A stretch of 64,000 nucleotides of DNA from assembly GCA_020348445.1 (NCBI GenBank), contig CP070751.1, forward strand, positions 2,753,413 to 2,817,412, read 5' to 3'. How positions within the stretch are numbered: the first letter of the stretch is position 1; every line of letters starts with the position of its first letter. Positions 36,724 through 45,936 of the stretch are shown here, piece by piece. The notes below the pieces were generated by a model. That model was not told the DNA's origin and searched no databases. It saw only the letters and a list, made by a program, of their open reading frames with translations. This stretch comes from Thermoplasmata archaeon. Its GTDB lineage: Archaea > Thermoplasmatota > Thermoplasmata > GCA-020350865. Position numbers and translations under genes: made by a program.

Positions 36724-37190
36724 TTTTTTACCTCCTATTGAATTTTCATATCTTTTTCTAAATCGTATTATAAAAGCATTTCATGATAATTTAATAAAAA
36801 TCTATTTATATCAGAACAGAAGCCAATGTATAGAAAACTTAATATATTATTATATTTGAGTTTTAGAAAACTTTTATAAATATCGATTATTATCAAAATA
36901 TGTATTCTTTATCGAAACATAGTAAATACTACATAATTCCATTAATTATCGATAAATTATCTATCCTGTCACTCCTTTTGGAAATATAAATAATTTCTTG
37001 ATAAAATACATAACCTTTTCTCAGTAATTTTATTTCTAGAAAATTAAATTTGAATAGCAAATAGTTTTTATCTCAATTTGTTTTTTTATACCCTTGAGAC
37101 AATATCTGCCCTTTGTTTGAAATAAGATCGTGCTCTCTTCCGTTTACTGTAAATAGAGCATGTTTTTTCTTTTAATTGAAATATCTCAGA
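36724..37190. other. AT-rich stretch between peptidase fusion and STAND gene
   Basis: Holds the promoter of the peptidase gene and, at 37086-37190 on the minus strand, an in-frame continuation of the STAND gene after its TAG stop (see the pseudogene-remnant entry). No other gene seen. Confidence 0.5.
37086..37190 (-). pseudogene. In-frame TPR-like remnant after the STAND stop codon
   Basis: Directly after the TAG stop of the STAND gene the same frame stays open for 34 codons (SEIFQLKEKTCSIYSKRK, then RARSYFKQRADIVSRV, then TAA). The spacing of Ile/Leu, Ala and Phe is TPR-like, and TPR repeats normally follow this ATPase module. It looks like the next repeat of a protein cut by a nonsense change. 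Confidence 0.45.
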
Positions 37191-38813
37191 CTAAATGTAA
37201 TTTTCTAAATTGGATTCATTTATTTTTTCAAGGATATCAAGATATTCATTTGTATATCTGCAATTTAAAATAGAGTCCGAATGTTTGATGACAAGTTTAG
37301 AAGACATTTCATGATCTCCTGCTTTCAAATAATGATAAATAGATTCGATAAAATCTATCGCTTCATTTCTGTTTTCATACCATTTAGCTGCAATTAGATG
37401 ATATTCCCTTTGTTTTGAAGAGCACAGTCTATCATAGAAGAATCGTTTTACAATATTATGTTCAAAGTATCGATTGTGAGTATCCTTTTTCAAAAGCAAT
37501 TTCTCTGTAAGGGTATAAAGCTTCTCAAAATCGATATTATCATGCATATTTATACAATCCCAAGAAATGGGCAAACGATATATAGAAATTATTTGTAGGA
37601 TTTTTTTTTCATCATCGTCAAGATCTAAGCATAATTCGCCATAAATATAATCCTCAATATTTTCGTTTAATGCAATTATCCTAAGAAATTGAGGATTACC
37701 GCCAGTGAGCTTATATATATCATTAAAATTTTTATTATCATAATTCATATCTTTAAGTAACTTCTTACTACTTTCAAAATCAAGACCTTCAAGTTCCAGA
37801 TTAGCCATTAATTTCTTTATAATTTCATCCTTTTTTTCCTGAATCTGAACATTCTCCCTCGATAAGATTACAATCTTTGTTTCTGAAGAAAAGGCAAGTA
37901 TCCTTAGAATATAAAATAAGAATCCTTTTATTTCATTAGAAGACTTATGGAAATTATCAAAAAATAATATTGCATTTATTTCACTTAGATCTGTTTTTAA
38001 AATTGTTGATATTTCTGAGTAATCTAGATGTATTCGTGTTCTTAAATATTTCTCAAGGTTGTCGTGTCCCAATTTCGAAAGAAATCTAGCTAACTTTGAT
38101 AACATACCTCTTGTCGAATCTAGAGGATGAAAATTATACCAAAATAGATGCTTTATTCCACGATAACTATCCAATAATTTTACTGCTAAGGTGGTCTTTC
38201 CTATCCCAGCTATTCCATGTATATAGAGAATATTATACCGTTTTTTATCCTCTATCCAATTTTTAAGTTGAATTAACTCTTTCTCCCTACCATAAATATC
38301 CCCAACATTTGGGGCCTCAGCGGAAAAATCTATAAATTTCTTATTTTTGAAATTCTCAACATTTTTAATATCGATAACCCCATTTTTAGATATTAATTTA
38401 CATAGATTTATAATAGTGATATCAGCGCATATTTTTTCTTTCCTTAAAAAGGGGATAATATCTTTGAACTTCAACATTTTTATTTTATTATTGGATAAAA
38501 TTATTGTAATGGGAAGATTTGATAATCTTTTTTTCAATTTCTTAGTGTAATTTTTTCCTTTATATGTTAAGAGGAAGTAATTTTGATTCTTTTTCCCATT
38601 TTTTACACGACCCATATACACTTGAACAAAACCTTGACTTGCCATTTTTTTAATCAATGTTGAAATATAGCACCTATTTGTTCCCACCGATCGTGCAATA
38701 CCTTTGGAAGTTAATTCAACTGGAACTTCATACATTCGCTTATAACCCTCAGAATCTAAAAGATGAATTAGAATTCTATCTTCTATTTGAACAAGGTTAT
38801 CATGATTTGACAT
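37191..38813 (-). CDS. STAND-type ATPase with N-terminal winged helix (probably truncated)
   Basis: A 540-residue protein: winged HTH (about 8-90; ELTSKGIARSVGTNRCYISTLIKKMASQGFVQVYMG), a short alpha/beta linker, NB-ARC/AAA-like ATPase with Walker A GIAGIGKTT (200-208), Walker B-like NAILFFDNF (about 290), ILSREN (sensor), LTGGNPQFLRII, then a winged-helix and the first helices of a superhelical region. STAND regulators usually carry long TPR arms; here the chain stops at residue 540. GGAGGTG lies upstream of the ATG. Likely a signal-gated transcription regulator; may be non-functional. Confidence 0.85.
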   Translation of the reverse strand: MSNHDNLVQIEDRILIHLLDSEGYKRMYEVPVELTSKGIARSVGTNRCYISTLIKKMASQGFVQVYMGRVKNGKKNQNYFLLTYKGKNYTKKLKKRLSNLPITIILSNNKIKMLKFKDIIPFLRKEKICADITIINLCKLISKNGVIDIKNVENFKNKKFIDFSAEAPNVGDIYGREKELIQLKNWIEDKKRYNILYIHGIAGIGKTTLAVKLLDSYRGIKHLFWYNFHPLDSTRGMLSKLARFLSKLGHDNLEKYLRTRIHLDYSEISTILKTDLSEINAILFFDNFHKSSNEIKGFLFYILRILAFSSETKIVILSRENVQIQEKKDEIIKKLMANLELEGLDFESSKKLLKDMNYDNKNFNDIYKLTGGNPQFLRIIALNENIEDYIYGELCLDLDDDEKKILQIISIYRLPISWDCINMHDNIDFEKLYTLTEKLLLKKDTHNRYFEHNIVKRFFYDRLCSSKQREYHLIAAKWYENRNEAIDFIESIYHYLKAGDHEMSSKLVIKHSDSILNCRYTNEYLDILEKINESNLENYI

Positions 38814-39209
38814 CCTTGTTACACCTCCCCTCTTTATAAGATAGTTGATATAATTAAAATAGCTGTTAATAAAGTATTATCATCCATTAAAGTATTATTA
38901 CCGATATGAGAACTATTCCTGAAAAAAGAACATCTACTGTAAGTTCTTTGATGTATCAAAAGAAATTTTTCATACATCAGATGCTGAATACAAAATTTAT
39001 TTATATTACCAATTTTATCATATATATGAGATCTCCAAATTGCATTAAAATAAAAAATAAAGAAAATCAGGGGTCAGAAACACCAATATAATGAATACCT
39101 TATGCCGGGTTTAGGACTCCTATTGTTGCGAAGAAATAGGAAGAACCGTTAAGCCGAAAAATCCCAAAAATGAAAACAACAAAATAAAAACTAAAAGGAA
39201 GGTGAGATA
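38814..39209. other. AT-rich intergenic stretch with a 5'-UTR hairpin candidate
   Basis: No gene seen. TCCTATT (39118-39124) pairs with AATAGGA (39135-39141), with GGTT/AACC outside (39108-39111, 39144-39147); it would lie in the leader of the following gene if transcription starts near the TATA-like box at 39084-39092. Confidence 0.35.
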
Positions 39210-39953
39210 TTGAAAAAAATGGTAGCCGTTGGCTTGATATTTATATTAGCAATATTAGTAAATACCGAAAGTGTGGTGGCATGGAATTACTGGACCCCAA
39301 TTACAATACATGAGGTTCAGTTTGACGGATCGAATTATTATGCTCCTGTAGCTGAACATGATCTATACAATAATAGTCCACTTCTAGTGTCAGAATATTT
39401 AATATGGGAGAATGAAACAAAATATTTACCAATTATTAAAGATGATAATGGTAAAGATTATGTTTCCGTGTCTGAAGATACCTCGGGTAGAATTTACATT
39501 GAGCTTCAAAATACCCCTGAAAAGAACAAGAATAACAAGGCTATTGCAGGTCTACCAATTTTGGCTTACTCTGATGCTCATCTGGGGGAAGACATTCTTA
39601 ATCTACCAGTCTTGGGAAGCACAAAAACAGGAGGGGTTGATGGCCTAGAAGAGCCTCCCCTTGACTTCTACATAATGATTCCTTTGAAAAATTATCCCGA
39701 GGGAAAGAAAAGTTATGTAGCCTTTTTAATCGAAAATCCAAATCCGCCGAATGGAAAAAATGGCAATCATGATTGGATTATACCTCTTATTCGAATCCCC
39801 ACCTCTTCCCAGAAAAATACCAATGATATAGGGGGTGGCAGCGTAAATGAAGACGCCTTATTAAGTATTGATAATGATTGGGATATTCAAATGGATCTTG
39901 GTTTGATTTTGGACTATGAACCATTGGGTCCTAGTCCCAGTAAAGGGGGGTAA
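39210..39953 (+). CDS. Secreted protein of unknown function
   Basis: A 247-residue protein with a signal peptide (MKKMVAVGLIFILAILVNTESVVA) and an otherwise soluble, aromatic- and Asn-rich body (WNYWTPITIHEVQFDGSNYYAP; PLDFYIMIPLKNYPEGKKSYVAFLIENPNPP). I do not recognise the family. Start TTG at 39210 is preferred since GGAAGGTGAG lies four bases before it; ATG 39219 is possible. It is followed at once by the TPR gene and may be co-transcribed. Confidence 0.7.
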   Translation: MKKMVAVGLIFILAILVNTESVVAWNYWTPITIHEVQFDGSNYYAPVAEHDLYNNSPLLVSEYLIWENETKYLPIIKDDNGKDYVSVSEDTSGRIYIELQNTPEKNKNNKAIAGLPILAYSDAHLGEDILNLPVLGSTKTGGVDGLEEPPLDFYIMIPLKNYPEGKKSYVAFLIENPNPPNGKNGNHDWIIPLIRIPTSSQKNTNDIGGGSVNEDALLSIDNDWDIQMDLGLILDYEPLGPSPSKGG

Positions 39954-39960
39954 CCCTCGA

Positions 39961-41049
39961 TTGTCCCCAGAAAATGAAGATTTAAGACAGGTTATCTCTG
40001 AGCAAAATGCAGAATTGGAAAGATTAGACAATTCAAGAGAGAATAGAGTTAAAAAAGCCCAATTGTATTTGGATTTAGGGGATAATTACGAGATTATTGG
40101 TGAACGAGATAAGGCACTAAACTGTTATAAAGAATCATTGATATTAAGTAGAGAATTAAACGAGATTATAATAATAGCAAAAGCTTATCAACGAATGGGG
40201 AACATAAAAGCTGATATGTTCTTATTTCCTACAGCGATCGCCTATTATGAAAAGGCTATTACTATTTCAGAGAGAATTTTTAATGATGAGCTACTAGGAG
40301 AGTTATTCTGCGGCCTGGGTGGAATTTACCATCGTATTGGTGCGAATGATAGGGCGATTGAATATTTTAATAAAAGCGCAGAAAAGGCTAATCTTATAAA
40401 GGATACGAAAACCATAATAAAAGATTACAATCAGCTTGGTGTAATGCATGCAGAAAAGGGGGATTTTAAAAATGCCTTATATTTTTGGGAATTGGCTCTT
40501 GACCGTTTGAGAATAATCGATGATCAAAGGACCAAAGCAAAGGTTCTCAATAACATTGGCATGCTATATTATGATAAGGGGGAGTATGAGAAGGCGATCG
40601 AAAGATTCGAGGAACTGAAACGATTAGGTGAAAAAGCACAAATCAAGGATGCAGAAGGGCGTGCTCTGGTGAATGGTGCGCATGCTTATATAAAACTTGG
40701 ACAAATAGGTAAAGCCCAAGAATATAATCAAAAGGGAGAAGAACTTTTTAAAAAATTAAATGATATAAACATGCTCATAGGGGTAAAACTAAATGTTGCC
40801 CTTGTCTACTCAACTAAGAAGAATTGGGATAAATCTATAGCGGTATTTAATGAAATTTTTGACGATCTAAAAGACATTTACGCACCCTATATACACGGAA
40901 TTATGCACTATGAATTTGGTATGGTTCTTAAAAATATGGGAAAACGAGAAGAGGCGAGGATCCAGCTTAATGAATCCTTAGAATCTTTCGAAGAGGCATG
41001 GGCCGTATACTATGTGAATAAAGTCGAGGAAGAATTGGCAAAGATTTGA
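39961..41049 (+). CDS. Tetratricopeptide-repeat protein
   Basis: A 362-residue all-helical protein of about seven to eight TPR units, several with the standard shape (LGDNYEIIGERDKALNCYKESL; LNNIGMLYYDKGEYEKAIERFEEL). No enzymatic or membrane part. Start TTG 39961 is preferred because the GGGGGG run at the end of the secreted-protein gene lies about ten bases upstream; an ATG at 39916 would overlap that gene by 38 bp with out-of-family residues. It resembles the missing TPR arm of the nearby STAND ATPase, an inference from architecture only. Confidence 0.85.
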   Translation: MSPENEDLRQVISEQNAELERLDNSRENRVKKAQLYLDLGDNYEIIGERDKALNCYKESLILSRELNEIIIIAKAYQRMGNIKADMFLFPTAIAYYEKAITISERIFNDELLGELFCGLGGIYHRIGANDRAIEYFNKSAEKANLIKDTKTIIKDYNQLGVMHAEKGDFKNALYFWELALDRLRIIDDQRTKAKVLNNIGMLYYDKGEYEKAIERFEELKRLGEKAQIKDAEGRALVNGAHAYIKLGQIGKAQEYNQKGEELFKKLNDINMLIGVKLNVALVYSTKKNWDKSIAVFNEIFDDLKDIYAPYIHGIMHYEFGMVLKNMGKREEARIQLNESLESFEEAWAVYYVNKVEEELAKI

Positions 41050-41243
41050 ATTATTATTCGAATACAGTCAAAAATAACGATTTAATCGCTAATTGTATTA
41101 GGCCTTTATTAAAGAATTAGAGCGATTAAAAAGACAAATTCATATTAAAATACAGTTTATGAATGATATAAATATATATAATATCAAACAATAATCGAAT
41201 TGTTAGGAAGAATGATGATGTTATAATCAAGAACGACAAATAT

Positions 41244-41627
41244 CTATATCTTTTCTGTTTTTTCTTTAAATGAGGCTATTCCATATATCACATTATCAAT
41301 AAAGTCATCATTTAATTTTACATAACGACGAAATTGAGAATAGGGTGTTATTTTCACCTCTTTATAATCTAATACTCCGAGTTCGATTAGATTTGGTATG
41401 GATTTTCTATAAAAACTCTCTTTTCCCCGGATTCCTGTTTCTTTAAGCAATTTATAAATAGTGACCCACCTTTCTTCGACCTTTACATCAAAATATCTTT
41501 TCATCATGTATCCTAATATTTCGCTTAGATATGGGGTCTCTTTGAGCTGTTTTATCCATTTTTGAACTGATTTCCTAAACTCATATCCCTCTAATTTATT
41601 TAAAATCTCATTTGTTGAGATATCCAT
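41244..41627 (-). CDS. Small helical, winged-helix-like protein, unknown
   Basis: A 127-residue protein; WVTIYKLLKETGIRGKESFYRKSIPNLIELGVLDYKEVKI resembles a winged helix with a recognition helix and wing. ATG 41627 is chosen because AAGGAAGGTG precedes it; the frame extends 11 codons further without a binding site. It stands alone in AT-rich DNA. Probably a small DNA-binding regulator. Confidence 0.65.
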   Translation of the reverse strand: MDISTNEILNKLEGYEFRKSVQKWIKQLKETPYLSEILGYMMKRYFDVKVEERWVTIYKLLKETGIRGKESFYRKSIPNLIELGVLDYKEVKITPYSQFRRYVKLNDDFIDNVIYGIASFKEKTEKI

Positions 41628-41921
41628 ATTAAGTAAACACCTTCCTTTTACACAATTCATATAAATTATGAACGATATTTAATTCCTAATAATTTATGTA
41701 TCACACCTATATATAATAAAGATTATTATGTTTTATTAGAAAGGCAATGCTAAATTTTTTATTAAAAATACAGAAAATAATTAATTATCACACTATGTCA
41801 TTCGATAAACATCGTACCGTGGATGTATGGAATTATGCATCCTATAAATATGAGATTAAAAGCATTACTCAAGATTCTTTTTAAAGGATCTGAATTTAAT
41901 TATTACCTTGACAGGAATCTA

Positions 41922-44864
41922 TTACGCACTTCCACTCAAACCGCAATTTGGGCATTGAATCTGTGGGCTTCTAGTGTCTGCTTGAAAAGCAAAACCACAT
42001 TGTGGGCAACTCAAACTTTGAAGTGCACCTTGAGATTGTTTAATTTCGCTATCAGAACCGACGCCTGCCGCCTTTGATGATGATATCCCACCTATCAAAG
42101 CAGCTATGATGGCCACTATTAGTATCAAAATTACAACCAGCAACAAAAGCATCCACAAGGGTAATTCACTTAAATCTTCTGCATTGTCAACTTCAATTGT
42201 CAATGTTTCCTCAACGGACTCACCCTCATCATCTGTAGCCCTTATCGTGATTGTGTGCTCGCCATCTGAAAGTTCTGTGGTATCCAATTGAAAGCTCCAG
42301 CCAGTTTTACCCTCTGCTTCTTCCCAACTTCCAGAATCGATCTGAATCTCTACCTGTGTGATATCACCATCCTCATCAGAAGCGGTGCCTTCTATTGTAA
42401 TGGTCCCTGAGACTTTTTCTGGTATATAAGAGGTGATGGAAAGGGTGGGAGCATGGGGATTGTCCACATGAACAATCACAAATTCTACAATGGAGTAATC
42501 TGTTCCATCGAAGGCCCTGGCCGATATATTGTATTCCCCGTCATCCAACTCTGTTGTATCCCAGTTATATGTCCAATCTGTTGTACCTTCTGCTTCTTCC
42601 CATGTACCTTCGATTTTAACCTCCACAGATGTTATAGTGCCGTCACCATCTGGATCCGATGCTGTACCCGCAATCTCCACAATTCCAGATACGGTTCCTT
42701 CGGCTGGAGATATGATTTCCAAGGTAGGCGGATAGTTTATACTATTATCGACAGTAACAGCCACTGATATAATAGATGAGTGCTCATTTCTATCATCCTC
42801 TGCCCTGGCATATAAGGCATGTTCACCATCGACTTCAGAGGTTGTGTCCCAGGAAAAACTCCAGGATGATGTTCCAGTGGCTGTGAACCATCCCTTATTA
42901 TCGATTTTAATTTGCACTTTCTGAACATTTCCATCCAAATCTGATGCTGTACCTTTGACAATGACTGTACCCGAAACCGTATCCTCATCATGCGGTGAGG
43001 TGATAGCCACTGTGGGGGGATTATTGGGTTGTGGGGAAACATTATTTACAGTAATATTTACCCTCTGTTCTGTTGAGTAGTTCAATCCGTCATAACTTCT
43101 TACGTATATTGTGTATTGTCCATTATCCATCGTTGTAGTATCCAAGGGGTAGGTCCAGGAAGTTGTTCCTTCCACCTCGATCCAATTACCATTATCAATT
43201 CTCAATTCTACATGTTCCACGGTTCCATCTGTATCATATGCCGTGCCTTGGATATCAATGGTATCTGAGACAGTCTCACCTTCATAAGGTGATGTGATGC
43301 TAACAGTTGGTGGATTATTGGTGGCTATGTTACTCACAATTATATTCACCTGCTGCTCTATCGAGTAATTAAATCCATCATAACTTCTTGCATAAATCGC
43401 GTATGGTCCATTATCCATCGTCGTAGTATTCAAGGAATAGTTCCAGGATGATGTTCCTTGCACTTCGATCCAATTTCCATTATCGATTTTCAATTCCACA
43501 AATTGTATGGTTCCATCCACATCTGCGGCTGTACCTAGGACATAAACGATACCTTCAACCACTTGTCCTTCAAAAGGTGATGTGATTTGTACTGTGGGGG
43601 GAATGTTTATTTGAGTCTCGAAATATCTTTTGTAATATATCTCCATCCTGTCCCCATCTAAATAATCCCTGCCGTCAGCCCAAACCACGTTGGCTTTATC
43701 GTTATGGTCCAATTCGACTACCGGAAAAAGAGATTTTGAGGCATTTATAGTGAGCCTCAACTCGTCTTTTAAAATATTTCCTTCATTATTGACTTTCATA
43801 TAATATATCTCGGAGTTTTGGTTGCGCTCATCCTCCCATACTATATGAACATTTTCCTGGGAATCAAGATGAAGAGATGGATGCGTTGCATTTTCCTCGT
43901 CATTTGTCAATCTTTTTTCATCTACTATGGGAGCACCATCATTATCCAATTTCATGTAGTAGACCTGTTTGTAAACATTTCCCTTCCAGTTCGGCATGCT
44001 GCCGCAGGTCAGATGGATCAAATCGTTTGAGTCTATGACTATATTGGGTCTGAAGTGATCGGCACGGACAAAGGTTTTGGTATCATCTATTATCGTGTTT
44101 CCGTTGTTGTTCAATTTTGTATAATAGACATCCTGACACTTTGTGGTTCCTGTCTCATTTCTGTCATCCAGCCAGACCACATGGATATTACCCTCAGAAT
44201 CTGCTTCGCAGTCGGGAAACAGTGATTCCTCACCGTCCTGCCCTGTCAGAGGCAGGTCGTCCACCAGAGTCTGCCCATTGTTGTCAAGTTTGGTGTAGTA
44301 GATCTCCTCCTGCAGAACACTCATTATGTTCACTTCTTCGGACCACACGATGTGGAGGTTGTCAGATGGATCCACAGTAATTGATGGGTACAGTGAATAA
44401 TGGGGGGCATGGGTGATTCGCAACTCATCCACAATTGTATTGCCCATGTTATCCAGTTTCTCGTAGTACAATTCGATATTGGAAACAGGTCCCGTATCTC
44501 TGATATCGCTCCAGATGATATGGATATTGTCATTTGAATCGCAGGCCACATCCACATGGTACGATGTTGCAGCGTCCTGAACTGTAATTAAGGTCTCGTC
44601 AATTATTATGTTTCCTTCCTCATCCAATTTCATATAATAGATTTCAGGTGGTCCATGTCTGTAATCGACATACGCAACATGCAGGTTGTTTTGGGAGTCT
44701 GAGGCAATTCTTGGTCTTAAGGAAGAATTACCCTCCACTTCTGTTATTCTGATATCCTCTGTCCATCCTGATGGAGTTTCCTCAGCGGCTGTTGGGAGAG
44801 TCATTTGCAGAATTGAGATCAGTAACATGAAAATGAATGCTTGTGCCCATATCTTCTTTTTCAT
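41922..44864 (-). CDS. Surface protein: propeller-like repeats, five Ig-like domains, membrane helix, C-terminal zinc ribbon
   Basis: A 980-residue protein with a signal peptide (1-27), about seven propeller-type repeats (about 30-415; phrase pattern YYTKLDNNGNTIVDE...D..N.HIVWSDDR), five tandem Ig-like domains starting near 423, 515, 612, 706 and 799 (PPTVxITSPxEGxxVSGTIxIxGTAxDxDG), one helix (about 900-925) and a cytoplasmic tail with CPQCGF...CPNCG. The zinc ribbon after the membrane helix is odd for a surface protein. Probably an adhesion or recognition protein. Confidence 0.88.
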   Translation of the reverse strand: MKKKIWAQAFIFMLLISILQMTLPTAAEETPSGWTEDIRITEVEGNSSLRPRIASDSQNNLHVAYVDYRHGPPEIYYMKLDEEGNIIIDETLITVQDAATSYHVDVACDSNDNIHIIWSDIRDTGPVSNIELYYEKLDNMGNTIVDELRITHAPHYSLYPSITVDPSDNLHIVWSEEVNIMSVLQEEIYYTKLDNNGQTLVDDLPLTGQDGEESLFPDCEADSEGNIHVVWLDDRNETGTTKCQDVYYTKLNNNGNTIIDDTKTFVRADHFRPNIVIDSNDLIHLTCGSMPNWKGNVYKQVYYMKLDNDGAPIVDEKRLTNDEENATHPSLHLDSQENVHIVWEDERNQNSEIYYMKVNNEGNILKDELRLTINASKSLFPVVELDHNDKANVVWADGRDYLDGDRMEIYYKRYFETQINIPPTVQITSPFEGQVVEGIVYVLGTAADVDGTIQFVELKIDNGNWIEVQGTSSWNYSLNTTTMDNGPYAIYARSYDGFNYSIEQQVNIIVSNIATNNPPTVSITSPYEGETVSDTIDIQGTAYDTDGTVEHVELRIDNGNWIEVEGTTSWTYPLDTTTMDNGQYTIYVRSYDGLNYSTEQRVNITVNNVSPQPNNPPTVAITSPHDEDTVSGTVIVKGTASDLDGNVQKVQIKIDNKGWFTATGTSSWSFSWDTTSEVDGEHALYARAEDDRNEHSSIISVAVTVDNSINYPPTLEIISPAEGTVSGIVEIAGTASDPDGDGTITSVEVKIEGTWEEAEGTTDWTYNWDTTELDDGEYNISARAFDGTDYSIVEFVIVHVDNPHAPTLSITSYIPEKVSGTITIEGTASDEDGDITQVEIQIDSGSWEEAEGKTGWSFQLDTTELSDGEHTITIRATDDEGESVEETLTIEVDNAEDLSELPLWMLLLLVVILILIVAIIAALIGGISSSKAAGVGSDSEIKQSQGALQSLSCPQCGFAFQADTRSPQIQCPNCGLSGSA

Positions 44865-44919
44865 ACTAAAATATCAATTGGATTGTTGGCTTTTAAATGT
44901 TTTGTTGATCATTAATGCA

Positions 44920-44941
44920 AAAAAGCGGGCCTGGCGGGATT
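44920..44941 (+). repeat. att-like copy A of the tRNA-Lys 3' end
   Basis: These 22 bp are identical to 47335-47356, which is the last 16 nt of tRNA-Lys plus its A-rich downstream flank, in the same orientation. The core is CGGGCCTGGCGGGATT. It marks the outer edge of the inserted segment. Confidence 0.7.
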
Positions 44942-45009
44942 TGTTCCTCGGGTTTTTGGCTAAGATGAAATTTCAGACGCTAAGAAAGCTCAAGGCTTCT
45001 ACTTCCATT

Positions 45010-45032
45010 TATACCTGCAAAAAACAGGTATA
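45010..45032. promoter_or_regulatory. AbiE operator 1
   Basis: TATACCTG-N7-CAGGTATA, a perfect 8-bp inverted repeat upstream of the antitoxin gene; its core TACCTG-N7-CAGGTA recurs at 45080. Confidence 0.7.
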
Positions 45033-45079
45033 GCAAGGATTTTGCGCCGAAAGTAATAAAAAGCATGAACTCCTTATAC

Positions 45080-45098
45080 TACCTGTTAAAAACAGGTA
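45080..45098. promoter_or_regulatory. AbiE operator 2
   Basis: TACCTG-N7-CAGGTA with the same seven-base spacer as operator 1, just after a TTATAC TATA-like box and about 14 bp before the ATG, so bound protein would block transcription start. Confidence 0.7.
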
Positions 45099-45111
45099 TT
45101 ACATTCATATT

Positions 45112-45936
45112 ATGCCGAGTGTGTCCCACATGAAGAAGATTGATATGGTATACGCGGAGATCATGAAAAGACAGGTTGTGAATACTGATGACTTAGATGA
45201 AATCATGTTCTCTGTATTCGGGAAACCTCTTCAATACAAGTATTTTTATAATCAATATCTATCAAAACTTGTTAAAGAAAATAAATTGGTAAGGATTCGC
45301 AGGGGATTATATCACGGTATCGATATCTATTCCACAAGAAAATCAAAACCTGATAAATACCTGATCAGCGCGAAGCTCAGGAAACATTATTATTTGGGTT
45401 ATCATACTGCCCTTGAATTGCATGGATGTGCTTATTCAGATTTCAATCGATGCTATATTGTTACAACCCCTAATTCGAAATTTGAACCTTTTTACTACGA
45501 TAACCTGAATTTTCAAAAAGTTTTCACTCGGGATATTGAAAGTTTTATTGAAACAATAAAATATTCGGGACAAAGCATCTGTGTCTCCAATCCATCAAGA
45601 ACATTTGTTGAATGCATAAATAGACCTGAGTTTTGCGGAGGATGGGAGGAGGTTTTAAAGAGCCTAGATTCTCTCGGTAACGTAAAAATCCATGAAGTGC
45701 AAAAGATCCTTAAAATATATGATAAGCAGATCCTTTATCGAAAATGCGGATATGTACTTGACATCATGATAAAAAATTCTCCATATTATAAACATATTGA
45801 GAAACAAAAAGGGCTACATCCAATTGGGAAAAGCGCTCCAGATTTGTTTATTAAGAAGAACAATAGAGGTAAATATATTCCAAAATGGAAACTGTTTGCC
45901 CCATTCGATTTTGCTGAGCTGATAAGAGAGGTGTGA
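45112..45936 (+). CDS. abiEi: AbiEi-type antitoxin / autorepressor
   Basis: A 274-residue protein with an N-terminal winged helix (about 1-65: FYNQYLSKLVKENKLVRIRRGLYHGI) and the AbiEi C-terminal domain (YLGYHTALELHGCAYSDFNRCYIVTT, SICVSNPSRTFVECI). AbiEi proteins are type IV antitoxins that repress their own promoter by binding inverted repeats; two such repeats are present. No ribosome binding site: ATG 45112 or the ATG six codons on may be a leaderless start. The toxin gene overlaps by 4 bp. Confidence 0.88.
   Translation: MPSVSHMKKIDMVYAEIMKRQVVNTDDLDEIMFSVFGKPLQYKYFYNQYLSKLVKENKLVRIRRGLYHGIDIYSTRKSKPDKYLISAKLRKHYYLGYHTALELHGCAYSDFNRCYIVTTPNSKFEPFYYDNLNFQKVFTRDIESFIETIKYSGQSICVSNPSRTFVECINRPEFCGGWEEVLKSLDSLGNVKIHEVQKILKIYDKQILYRKCGYVLDIMIKNSPYYKHIEKQKGLHPIGKSAPDLFIKKNNRGKYIPKWKLFAPFDFAELIREV

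Noticed and set aside
37191..37193. TAG as a pyrrolysine codon in the STAND gene
   Set aside because: Several other genes here end in TAG and no Pyl genes are visible; truncation is simpler.
44686..45033. Plus-strand frame ending RAWRDLFLG...
   Set aside because: Mostly antisense to the Ig-repeat protein gene; the RAWRD part is only the translated tRNA 3' end.
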